64,000 bases of DNA from Chloroflexota bacterium (GTDB taxonomy: Bacteria > Chloroflexota > Anaerolineae > UBA4142). The notes beneath the pieces were generated by a model. The model was not told where the DNA came from, did not search any database, and saw only the letters and a program-made list of their open reading frames with translations. Below are positions 31,605 to 38,534 of the stretch, one piece after another. The stretch is taken from positions 1-64,000 of the forward strand of contig JACRBM010000056.1 in NCBI GenBank assembly GCA_016219275.1. The letters are read 5' to 3'. The position numbers were made by a program, and so were the translations under genes. Position 1 is the stretch's first letter; each line of letters starts with the position of its first letter.

Positions 31605-32696
31605 ATGGCTCAACCGATTTTTCCTTTCACTGCCATCGTCAACCAAGATAAAATGAAACGCGCACTCGTGCTCAACGCGATCAATCCGTTGATCGGCGGC
31701 GTGCTCGTGCGCGGCGAACGCGGCACCGCGAAATCCACCGCGGTGCGCGCCCTCGCCGCGTTGCTCCCACAAATCAGCGTCGTCGCGGATTGTCCGTTCA
31801 GTTGCAATCCGTACGAACACGATCGCTTGTGCGATAATTGTCGCGAACGCGTCGCGCGCGGCGAAGAGCTGCCCATCGCGAAACGACGCGTGCGTCTCGT
31901 GGACTTGCCGGTTAGCGCGACCGAAGACCGCGTCGTCGGTACGCTCGACATCGAGACCGCGATCAAAAAAGGCGAAAAGAAATTCGAGCCAGGTGTGCTC
32001 GCCAACGCGAATCGCGGAATTTTGTACGTGGACGAAGTGAACTTGCTCGACGATCACGTCGTTGACCTGTTGCTCGACAGCGCGGCGATGGGCGTGAACG
32101 TCGTCGAGCGCGAAGGTATTTCGTTTCAACATCCCGCGCAATTCGTTCTCGTCGGTACGATGAATCCGGAAGAAGGCGAACTGCGTCCGCAGTTGCTCGA
32201 CCGCTTTGGCTTGTCCGTCGAAATCAAAGGCATCAGCGACGCGGACGCGCGCGTCGAAATTATCGAGCGCCGCCTCGCGTTCGAAACCGACCCCGTTGGC
32301 TTTTGCAACGAGTGGTGCGTCGCCGAAGAAAAACTCTCGAAGGAAATTGACACGGCGCGGCACACACTTCCTTCGGTCAAACATTCGCAACCCGATTTGT
32401 ACGCGATTGCCGAACTCTCCGCCGGCTTGGAAGTGGACGGGCACCGCGCCGACCTCGTGATTCTAAAATCCGCGCGCGCACACGCCGCGTTCATTGGACG
32501 CGATCAAATCAACGAAGAAGATATTTTGCTCGCGGCGGAACTCGCGTTGCCGCATCGCATGAAACGGCGCGCGTTCCAAGAAGTCGAGTTGCGAATGGAG
32601 CAACTCGAAAAACGGCTCGATCAATCCAAGCAAGGTCTGGCGAATCAAGCGCAAAAGAGCGACCAAGCGCGTGATGTAAAAAAAAAGCCAGCGTAG
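31605..32696 (+). CDS. chlD: Magnesium/cobalt chelatase ATPase part (ChlI-like), zero-frame product of chlD
   Basis: 363 aa. Walker [17 protein letters not shown], Walker [21 protein letters not shown] and the chelatase insert [22 protein letters not shown]...[13 protein letters not shown] mark the AAA+ ATPase of Mg-chelatase subunit I/D. It drives metal insertion into tetrapyrroles using ATP. The frame ends at TAG 32694 directly after an A9 run. A -1 slip at A-AAA-AAG (32681-32687) would instead continue into the VWA frame and give about 680 aa, the normal ChlD size. So this stretch may encode both a ChlI-like short product and the N-terminus of ChlD. Confidence 0.9.
   Translation: MAQPIFPFTAIVNQDKMKRALVLNAINPLIGGVLVRGERGTAKSTAVRALAALLPQISVVADCPFSCNPYEHDRLCDNCRERVARGEELPIAKRRVRLVDLPVSATEDRVVGTLDIETAIKKGEKKFEPGVLANANRGILYVDEVNLLDDHVVDLLLDSAAMGVNVVEREGISFQHPAQFVLVGTMNPEEGELRPQLLDRFGLSVEIKGISDADARVEIIERRLAFETDPVGFCNEWCVAEEKLSKEIDTARHTLPSVKHSQPDLYAIAELSAGLEVDGHRADLVILKSARAHAAFIGRDQINEEDILLAAELALPHRMKRRAFQEVELRMEQLEKRLDQSKQGLANQAQKSDQARDVKKKPA
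32681..32687 (+). promoter_or_regulatory. Slippery heptamer A-AAA-AAG for -1 frameshift
   Basis: Zero-frame codons AAA (32682) and AAG (32685) within a run of nine As (32678-32686). Slipping back one base enters the frame of the VWA domain exactly; the zero-frame stop is two codons later. A CGGCG-GACT-CGCCG hairpin lies at 32709-32722, further away than usual, so transcriptional slippage on A9 is also possible. Confidence 0.7.
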
Positions 32697-33646
32697 CCGG
32701 TGAGCAATCGGCGGACTCGCCGCCGCCCGAGCCGAGCGAACAATCGGTGCAAGGACAGGGGCACGAGCCGGGCAAACCGACGCCGCGCCCCGCCGATCAT
32801 CACACCGACATCGGCAAAGCGTTTCGCCCCAAGAAACTCCAAACTCCCCTCGACAAACTCCCGCGCAAGGTCGCGGGTAAACGCTCGCGCACGCGCACCG
32901 AGCGCAAGCGCGGGCGTTACATTTCCGCGCGACCGATGACCGGCACGAAAACAGACCTCGCGTTCGACGCGACGTTTCGCCAAGCCGCACCGTTTCAAAT
33001 TCGCCGCGTGAAAAAGAACACCGCGATCGCGATTGAATCCCAGGACTTGATGCGCAAAGTGCGCGTGCGCCGCGCCGCGAATTTGATCTTGTTCGTCGTG
33101 GACGCGTCCTGGTCTATGGCGGCGGCGGAGCGCATGATCGCGACTAAGGGTGCGATCATGTCCTTGCTGATTGACGCGTACCAAAAACGCGATCGCGTTG
33201 GCTTGGTCGTGTTTCAGAAAGAAGATGCGCGACTCGTCCTGCCGCCCACCTCGTCGGTTGATCTCGCCGAGAAAGCATTGAAAGATATTCCGGTCGGCGG
33301 CAAGACGCCGTTGAGCGCGGGCTTGTTGCTCGCGCACCAAGTCCTCGTGCGGGAGCGCGCGAAAGATCGCGAAGTGATGCCGTTGATGATTATCGTGACC
33401 GATGGCGCGGGCAATGTTTCGATGACGGATCTGCCGCCGCAAGAGGAAGCGCATCGCGTCGCGACGATGCTCAAGAAAGCAGACTTACGTTCGGTCGTCA
33501 TCAACACCGAGCACGAAGCGTTTGATCGTGGGCTTGCCGCGACGCTCGCCGACGACCTCGGCGGACCGTGTTACACGCTCAAGCAGTTGCGCGCGGAAGA
33601 GTTGTACGCGCGTGTGCGCGAGGAGATGAAGGTTATTTCCAAGTGA
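32687..33646 (+). CDS. chlD: VWA-domain part of chelatase subunit ChlD (reached by frameshift)
   Basis: 319 codons. It opens with a Pro/Glu/Gln linker ([16 protein letters not shown]) like that between the AAA and VWA domains of ChlD. This linker precedes any possible start: the first candidate, GTG at 32747, is inside it and has no ribosome site. The VWA domain has MIDAS residues in FVVDASWSM (DxSxS), [10 protein letters not shown] (Thr) and [10 protein letters not shown] (Asp). An RGRYISARP-type basic segment precedes it. Together with the upstream ATPase it makes the D subunit that bridges ATPase and catalytic subunit (ChlH or CobN), which is not in this window. Confidence 0.85.
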   Translation, partial: ASVAGEQSADSPPPEPSEQSVQGQGHEPGKPTPRPADHHTDIGKAFRPKKLQTPLDKLPRKVAGKRSRTRTERKRGRYISARPMTGTKTDLAFDATFRQAAPFQIRRVKKNTAIAIESQDLMRKVRVRRAANLILFVVDASWSMAAAERMIATKGAIMSLLIDAYQKRDRVGLVVFQKEDARLVLPPTSSVDLAEKALKDIPVGGKTPLSAGLLLAHQVLVRERAKDREVMPLMIIVTDGAGNVSMTDLPPQEEAHRVATMLKKADLRSVVINTEHEAFDRGLAATLADDLGGPCYTLKQLRAEELYARVREEMKVISK

Positions 33647-33655
33647 GGTTTTGTG

Positions 33656-34231
33656 ATGGCGTGGATTCAGATGATTGACGAGGCGGATGCGCGCGGCGAA
33701 CTCGCCGAGATGTACAAACGGGAAACATCAGGTTGGGGTATTGATCACATCCTCAAGGTTCACTCCCTGAATCCAGCGTCGCTCAACGCGCATCTCGTGG
33801 TTTATCGGACATTGATGTACGGCAAGTCGGGACTGTCGCGCATTCAGCGCGAAATGATCGGCACGGTCGTTTCCGCGCTCAATCATTGCGAGTACTGAAC
33901 CGTGCATCACGGCGAAGGTCTTCGCCGCCTCACGCACAAACCCAAACTCGTCGCACAACTCAAAGACGATTATCGCACTGCGCCTTTATCGCCGCGCGAC
34001 CGCGCGATGCTTGATTATTCGACAAAACTTACACGCGAACCCTGGGCAATGGTTGAGAATGATGTCCAAGCCCTGCGCGACGTGGGATTTACCGACACGG
34101 ATATCCTCGACATCGCACAGATCGTGGGTTATTTTGCGTATGTGAATCGCATCGCCGACGGGCTGGGTGTGCGTGTCGAGCCGGAAAAATGGAAGGAAAT
34201 TCGCGCGAATGAAGAACGCGATCAGCATTGA
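33656..34231 (+). CDS. AhpD-like peroxidase, selenoprotein with in-frame TGA (CxxU)
   Basis: 191 aa if TGA 33896-33898 is read as selenocysteine (residue 81). The frame continues without shift on both sides and both halves belong to one family: ...LSRIQREMIGTVVSALNHCEY-U-TVHHGEGLRRLTHKP..., matching the CxxC-HHG active site of AhpD/carboxymuconolactone-decarboxylase-like peroxidases, with the second Cys replaced. A SECIS-like hairpin follows the TGA. The enzyme would reduce peroxides through the Cys78/Sec81 pair. The ATG at 33656 has GAGG 7 bases upstream. A pseudogene with a nonsense mutation is the alternative. Confidence 0.8.
33902..33937 (+). promoter_or_regulatory. Bacterial SECIS-like hairpin
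   Basis: CGGCGAA (33910-33916), loop GGTC (33917-33920), TTCGCCG (33921-33927): seven pairs with the GGUC apical loop known from E. coli fdhF. GTGC/GCAC at 33902-33905 and 33934-33937 can extend the base. The loop begins 18 bases after the TGA, within the spacing accepted for SelB-dependent recoding. Confidence 0.7.
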
Positions 34232-35036
34232 CCTCGAAGATTGGTTTTGCGCGTACAACCTGAATATCAAGATCGAAGATTGGGACAAACAAGAATTGCG
34301 CGTTGTCGCGAATACGCGGCGCGTACTCGACGTGCTCGCCAAGCACAACACGCGCGCGACGTTCTTTGTGCTCGGCTGGGTCGCCGCGCGCGTGCCCGAC
34401 CTCCTGCGCGAAATCGAATCGGCGGAACACGAAATCGCGACGCACGGGTACTCGCACACGCTGCTGACCGAGATGACGCCGGACGCGTTCGAGCAGGACT
34501 TGGCGAACGCATTGCGCGTGACGCGCGCGTGCGTTTCGCAAAAAATCATCGGTTATCGCGCGCCGTCGTTCACGATCACGCGCAAAACGCTGTGGGCACT
34601 CGACATTCTTGCCAAGCTCGGCATCGCGTACGACTCGTCCATCTTTCCGATCAGCGGTCATCCCGATTACGGCATCGGCGACGCGCCGCTCGTGATTCAC
34701 CAACGCGGTGCGCTGACCGAGGTCCCGATGAGCGTCGCGGAGATCGCGGGCAAGCGCGTGCCGTGCAGTGGCGGCGGCTATTTTCGCGTGTTCCCGTACG
34801 CGCTGACGACGTACTTGATGCGCCAGGTCAATCGCGCTGGACGCCCGGTAATTTTCTACCTGCACCCCTGGGAGTTCGACCCCGACCAGCCGCGCCGAAA
34901 CCTGTCACGCTCGAAAGCGTTCCGCCACTATTTCAACCTCGATCAGACTGCACGGCGGCTCGACCGATTGCTGTCCGAGTTCGAGTTCGCGCCGATTAAG
35001 GAAATTTTGAATGGGACGCGGACTAACGCGGACTAA
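34209..35036 (+). CDS. Polysaccharide deacetylase (XrtA/DUF3473-type)
   Basis: 275 aa from the ATG at 34209, which overlaps the end of the selenoprotein gene by 23 bases. NodB-type motifs: SIDLEDWFC, THNTRATFFVLGWVA-like KHNTRATFFVLGWV, EIATHGYSHTLLTEM, IGYRAPSFTITRKT. The C-terminal VIFYLHPWEFDPDQPR is typical of the DUF3473 subgroup linked to exopolysaccharide/exosortase loci. It would deacetylate a cell-surface sugar polymer. No signal peptide or exosortase genes are seen. The last codons (NGTRTNAD) come from the GGACGCGGACTAACG repeat. Confidence 0.88.
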   Translation: MKNAISIDLEDWFCAYNLNIKIEDWDKQELRVVANTRRVLDVLAKHNTRATFFVLGWVAARVPDLLREIESAEHEIATHGYSHTLLTEMTPDAFEQDLANALRVTRACVSQKIIGYRAPSFTITRKTLWALDILAKLGIAYDSSIFPISGHPDYGIGDAPLVIHQRGALTEVPMSVAEIAGKRVPCSGGGYFRVFPYALTTYLMRQVNRAGRPVIFYLHPWEFDPDQPRRNLSRSKAFRHYFNLDQTARRLDRLLSEFEFAPIKEILNGTRTNAD

Positions 35037-35086
35037 CGCGGATTTTATTTTTTATCCGCGCTCGTCCGCGCTCGTCCGCGTCCCAT
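35011..35086. repeat. GGGACGCGGACTAACGCGG hairpin repeat
   Basis: ATGGGACGCGGACTAACGCG and the complementary CGCTCGTCCGCGTCCCAT arm enclose an AT-rich loop. It overlaps the stop of the deacetylase gene and lies 11 bases before the next ATG. Confidence 0.75.
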
Positions 35087-35096
35087 AAAGGATTCT

Positions 35097-35759
35097 ATGA
35101 GCCAGGAACTGGAGACGCAAAAAAAATACTGGGACCGCACGGTCACGGATTTCGATTCGATCTACTCGCATCGCAAGAGCAAATTCGATAATTGGGTGGA
35201 CGCGACGTTTCGCTGGGATATGTACGCGCGGTTCGATTACACGATGGCGCACAGCGAGCCGATTGCCGGGCGCGCGTTTCTCGAAGTGGGTTGCGGCACT
35301 GGACGCTACGCGCTCGAATATGCAAGGCGCGGTGCGGTGCGCGTCGTCGGGATTGACATCGCGGCGAACATGCTCGATGTGTGCCGCGAACGCGCGCAAA
35401 CCCTGGGTGTCAGTGATCGGTGCGAATGGGCGCACAGCGATCTCCTCGCGTACGCGCCGCGCGAAAAATTCGACGTGGTGATTGGCATCGGCTTGTTCGA
35501 TTACATTCGCGATGCGTTGCCGGTACTCGCCAAGATGCGCCAGGTTGCGACCGACCGCGCGATTGTGACTTTGCCGATGTTGGAGACGTGGCGCGCGCCG
35601 GTTCGCAAAGTGCGGCTCGCGCTCAAGCGGGTGCCGGTGTACTTTTACAGCCGCGCACGCGTGGATGAGTTGATGAAGGGTGCCGGATTTGGGCGGTATG
35701 AGATGGAACGTATCGGGCAATTGTGGTGCGTCACCGGTTATGTTTCACGTGACACATAA
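35097..35759 (+). CDS. Class I SAM-dependent methyltransferase
   Basis: 220 aa. AFLEVGCGTGRYALEYARRG is motif I, GIDIAANMLDVCRERAQTLG motif II, and FDVVIGIGLFDYIRDALPVL motif IV. The ending VTGYVSRDT is encoded by a parS-like sequence (35741-35756). The substrate is unknown; the neighbourhood suggests cell-surface or secondary metabolite chemistry. No strong ribosome site because the upstream hairpin occupies the leader. Confidence 0.85.
   Translation: MSQELETQKKYWDRTVTDFDSIYSHRKSKFDNWVDATFRWDMYARFDYTMAHSEPIAGRAFLEVGCGTGRYALEYARRGAVRVVGIDIAANMLDVCRERAQTLGVSDRCEWAHSDLLAYAPREKFDVVIGIGLFDYIRDALPVLAKMRQVATDRAIVTLPMLETWRAPVRKVRLALKRVPVYFYSRARVDELMKGAGFGRYEMERIGQLWCVTGYVSRDT
35741..35756. promoter_or_regulatory. 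parS-like site 1
   Basis: TGTTTCACGTGACACA differs by one base from the bacterial ParB site TGTTTCACGTGAAACA. It lies at the end of the methyltransferase gene. Confidence 0.45.
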
Positions 35760-35811
35760 GAATGTACTTGTGTCCACAACCGCACGGGAAAACAAGCCCG
35801 ATTGTGGTATA

Positions 35812-35827
35812 CGTTGCACGTGAAACA
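35812..35827. promoter_or_regulatory. parS-like site 2
   Basis: CGTTGCACGTGAAACA differs by two bases from the parS consensus. It lies 71 bases from site 1, just ahead of the TIR-TPR gene. Confidence 0.4.
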
Positions 35828-35852
35828 TTTACATAAATATAAAGGCGGTTCT

Positions 35853-37517
35853 ATGGCAGAACAACAGCCAGTCCGTTTTTTCATCACCCATTCGTGGCAC
35901 GATAACGAATTTACGCTCAAACTCACGCGCGATTTACGCGCGCATGGCTTCGATGGTTTCCTCGACGTGTACTCGGTCAAGCCCGGCGACAACATCCCCG
36001 CCCAGATCAATCGCGGCTTGGAAACGTGCGACGTGTACATCCCCATTCTCTCGTCCGCGTCACTCAAATCGAAATGGTGCGAGCGCGAAATTAACGCCGC
36101 GCTCATGCTCAGCGGCGAAGCCGGGCGCGGCGGACGACCGTTGCTCATTCCAGTTCTCGCCGAAGATTGCGCCAAGAATTTGCCTCCGCTCCTCAAACCG
36201 CTCCTCTACATTTCCTTTTTCAATCGTTACCCCGACGCGTTCAAGGACTTGCTCGCCGGTCTCAATGTCTTGCGCGGGACCGAAGCGGCTTCGATTGTCG
36301 AGCCAGCCCCGAAGGCAAAACCCCGGACTGCAAAGAAACCGGTCGAGCGCAAACCGACGCGCAAAGTCAAACCGCCAATCGCCAAGAAGACCACGCGAAG
36401 CGAGCCGGTCGCACGACTGGATGAGGTTCGCGCGAAATTGCGCGCCGATCTGGAAACGGCGGAGAAGAACCAGGAATGGAACTATGTGGTTTCGCTGGGA
36501 GAAAAATTTCTCGCGTACGACGACGACCCGAAACTCAAAACCAGGATCGCGCTGGCGTATCACGAACGCGCGATCAAAAACACCAACGGTAAGAACCCCG
36601 ATTACGACGCGGCGCTGAACGATTTCAATCGCGCAATTGAACTCGATCCCAGCAACGCGTTGTACTACAACAATCGCGGCGTGTGCCAAAACAATCAACG
36701 CTTTTCCAGTGGCACGGGCGATTACGCACGCGCGATTGCCGATCACACTCGCGCGATTGAACTCGATCCAACGCATTCTGAATTTTATCAGGCGCGCGGC
36801 AAGGCGTATCGCAACGCCGGGGATTGGAAAAAGGCGTTGGCAGATGGTTGGGAAGCCGGGCACTTGGGTACGATGAACGTAGCCGAGTTCCAGGCGACGG
36901 GCTGGGATTATTACAATCAAGGCAAGTACGATTTGGCGATTGCGTACTTTACGCGCGGCTTGCAGATGGAATCGAACGCCGACATGCTCGCGGGACGTGG
37001 CATGAGTTATTACGCGAAAAACGAGTACGACCACGCCCTCGCCGATTTTGATCGCGCGATCAAGATGGATCCCAAACACGCGTCGTATTATCTTTCGCGT
37101 TCGTTTTGCTACGAGGACCAGAAAAATTTCGACCGCGCGTTGGCGGATTTGGATCAAGGTATTCAGCTCAAGCCGAAGAATCTGGCGACGTACTTTCAGT
37201 GCCGCGGGCGCGTTCACTATCGCAAGACAGATTACCCGCGCGCTATCGCGGACTGTTCGCGCGCGCTTGAACTCGACGCCAAGTATGCTGCCGCATATTT
37301 TGTGCGCGGTCTCGTTTACCGCGATCAAGGCGACGCGACACGTGCGCGCGATGATTTTAGTCACGCGATTCAATTCGATCCCCAGGTCGCCGCGTACCAT
37401 CGCGAGCGCGGAAAAAGCTACAAGGTAAAAGGCGACTTGGTTGCGGCGCGGCGCGATCTGCAAAAGGCAAGCGAACTGGGTGATGCGGAAGCGAAAGGAT
37501 TGTTGACGACGCTGTGA
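35853..37517 (+). CDS. TIR-domain protein with TPR repeats
   Basis: 554 aa from the ATG at 35853 (AAAGGCGG upstream). Residues about 6-130 form a TIR domain: VRFFITHSWHDNEFTLKLTRDL, DVYSVKPGDNIPAQI and KSKWCEREINAALML, which holds the WCxxE glutamate of NAD-cleaving TIRs. A basic Lys/Pro linker (about 150-190) leads to about eight TPRs (AALNDFNRAIELDPSNALYY and similar). TIR-TPR proteins can be NADase effectors of antiphage or stress systems, or scaffolds. The stop overlaps the next gene's GTG, so the two are coupled. Confidence 0.85.
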   Translation: MAEQQPVRFFITHSWHDNEFTLKLTRDLRAHGFDGFLDVYSVKPGDNIPAQINRGLETCDVYIPILSSASLKSKWCEREINAALMLSGEAGRGGRPLLIPVLAEDCAKNLPPLLKPLLYISFFNRYPDAFKDLLAGLNVLRGTEAASIVEPAPKAKPRTAKKPVERKPTRKVKPPIAKKTTRSEPVARLDEVRAKLRADLETAEKNQEWNYVVSLGEKFLAYDDDPKLKTRIALAYHERAIKNTNGKNPDYDAALNDFNRAIELDPSNALYYNNRGVCQNNQRFSSGTGDYARAIADHTRAIELDPTHSEFYQARGKAYRNAGDWKKALADGWEAGHLGTMNVAEFQATGWDYYNQGKYDLAIAYFTRGLQMESNADMLAGRGMSYYAKNEYDHALADFDRAIKMDPKHASYYLSRSFCYEDQKNFDRALADLDQGIQLKPKNLATYFQCRGRVHYRKTDYPRAIADCSRALELDAKYAAAYFVRGLVYRDQGDATRARDDFSHAIQFDPQVAAYHRERGKSYKVKGDLVAARRDLQKASELGDAEAKGLLTTL

Positions 37518-38404
37518 CGACTCCGATTTGTTCCTACGAAAACTCTCCCTGGCGCACCGAGTTCTGGCGCGGGCGCGATTACGAAGACCTCGCCGAACGC
37601 ATCGCTCTACGCGCGCTGTTGCCGCCGCGCGGCACGCGGCTCTGCGAAATTGGCGCGGGGTTCGGTCGGCTCGCCGATTATTATCTCGGGTACGATCAAA
37701 TCATCCTGATGGATTACGCGCGCACGATGTTGCAGCAAGCGCGCGAACGATTGACCCAGGATTCACGATTTACGCATCACGCATCGCGCTTTATTTTCGT
37801 CGCCGCCGATCTCTACAACTTGCCGTTCGCAGATAACGCGCTCGACACCGCGCTGACGATTCGCGTGTTGCATCACGTCGTGGATGTGCCGCGCGCGTTC
37901 AGTGAAATCGCGCGTGCAGTGCGACCGAATGGAACGTATGTTCTAGAACACGCGAACAAACGCCATCTGAAGACGCTACTACGTTACGCGCTCACACGTC
38001 GCGCGCCGAATCCATTCGCGCTTGAGCCATACGAGTTCGTCAAACTCAACTTTGATTTTCATCCGCGCTACATCGTCGAGCATTTACGCGCGGTGAATTT
38101 TATCGCGCGCGACCAACGCGCGGTTTCCATGTTGCGTGTCCCTGCGCTCAAACGGCTCGTCCCCGCGCGCCTCCTGGCTTGGCTCGATGGCGCGCTCCAA
38201 GTCCCCCTCGCACGGCTCCAACTTGCGCCCAGTATTTTTCTCCGCGCGGAATCGCGCAAACCTGGGTCGCCCGCACTCAATCCTGGGTTGTGGCGTTGCG
38301 TCGCGTGTCACGCGACCAACCTTGCAGAAACACGCGACGCGCTCACCTGCCGCGCGTGCGGACGCGCCTATCCCATCGTGGATGGCATTGCAGATTTCAA
38401 ATGA
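37514..38404 (+). CDS. Methyltransferase with C-terminal zinc-ribbon
   Basis: 296 aa, GTG start at 37514 overlapping the upstream TGA. LCEIGAGFGRLADYYLGYDQ is motif I; LPFADNALDTALTIRVLHHV motif IV. The C-terminus has CVACHATNLAETRDALTCRACGRAYPIVDGI, a Trm112-like zinc ribbon usually a separate or fused partner of methyltransferases. Residues DSRFTHHASRFI between motifs II and III are encoded by a TCACGATTTACGCATCACGC-type repeat (about 37762-37793). Being coupled to the TIR gene is curious. Confidence 0.82.
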   Translation: MTTPICSYENSPWRTEFWRGRDYEDLAERIALRALLPPRGTRLCEIGAGFGRLADYYLGYDQIILMDYARTMLQQARERLTQDSRFTHHASRFIFVAADLYNLPFADNALDTALTIRVLHHVVDVPRAFSEIARAVRPNGTYVLEHANKRHLKTLLRYALTRRAPNPFALEPYEFVKLNFDFHPRYIVEHLRAVNFIARDQRAVSMLRVPALKRLVPARLLAWLDGALQVPLARLQLAPSIFLRAESRKPGSPALNPGLWRCVACHATNLAETRDALTCRACGRAYPIVDGIADFK

Positions 38405-38407
38405 TTC

Positions 38408-38471
38408 ACCACGGAGATCACAGAGCACACAGAGAAAATAAAAACTCGGTGTCCTCTGTGATCTCTGTGGT
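38408..38471. repeat. ACCACGGAGATCACAGAG hairpin repeat
   Basis: ACCACGGAGATCACAGAG at 38408 is mirrored by CTCTGTGATCTCTGTGGT ending at 38471. It fills the gap between the methyltransferase and ftsK genes. Confidence 0.75.
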
Positions 38472-38534
38472 AAGATTTTCCGCGTACTCTCTACCTCTTT
38501 TCCGAATTTTGTTGTATAATACAAATGTTCCATC

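Noticed and set aside
32747-33646. Independent VWA gene starting at GTG 32747
   Set aside because: The ChlD-type linker is encoded upstream of this codon in the same frame and no ribosome site precedes it. Entry by -1 frameshift fits better.
33902-34231. A separate GTG-started gene after the TGA at 33896
   Set aside because: It is in the same frame as the preceding stub, begins in the middle of the AhpD-like active site and has no ribosome site. The selenoprotein reading explains both parts.
36060-37463. 467-aa open frame antisense to the TIR-TPR gene
   Set aside because: A shadow frame caused by high GC and the TPR codon pattern; no family resemblance and no ribosome site.
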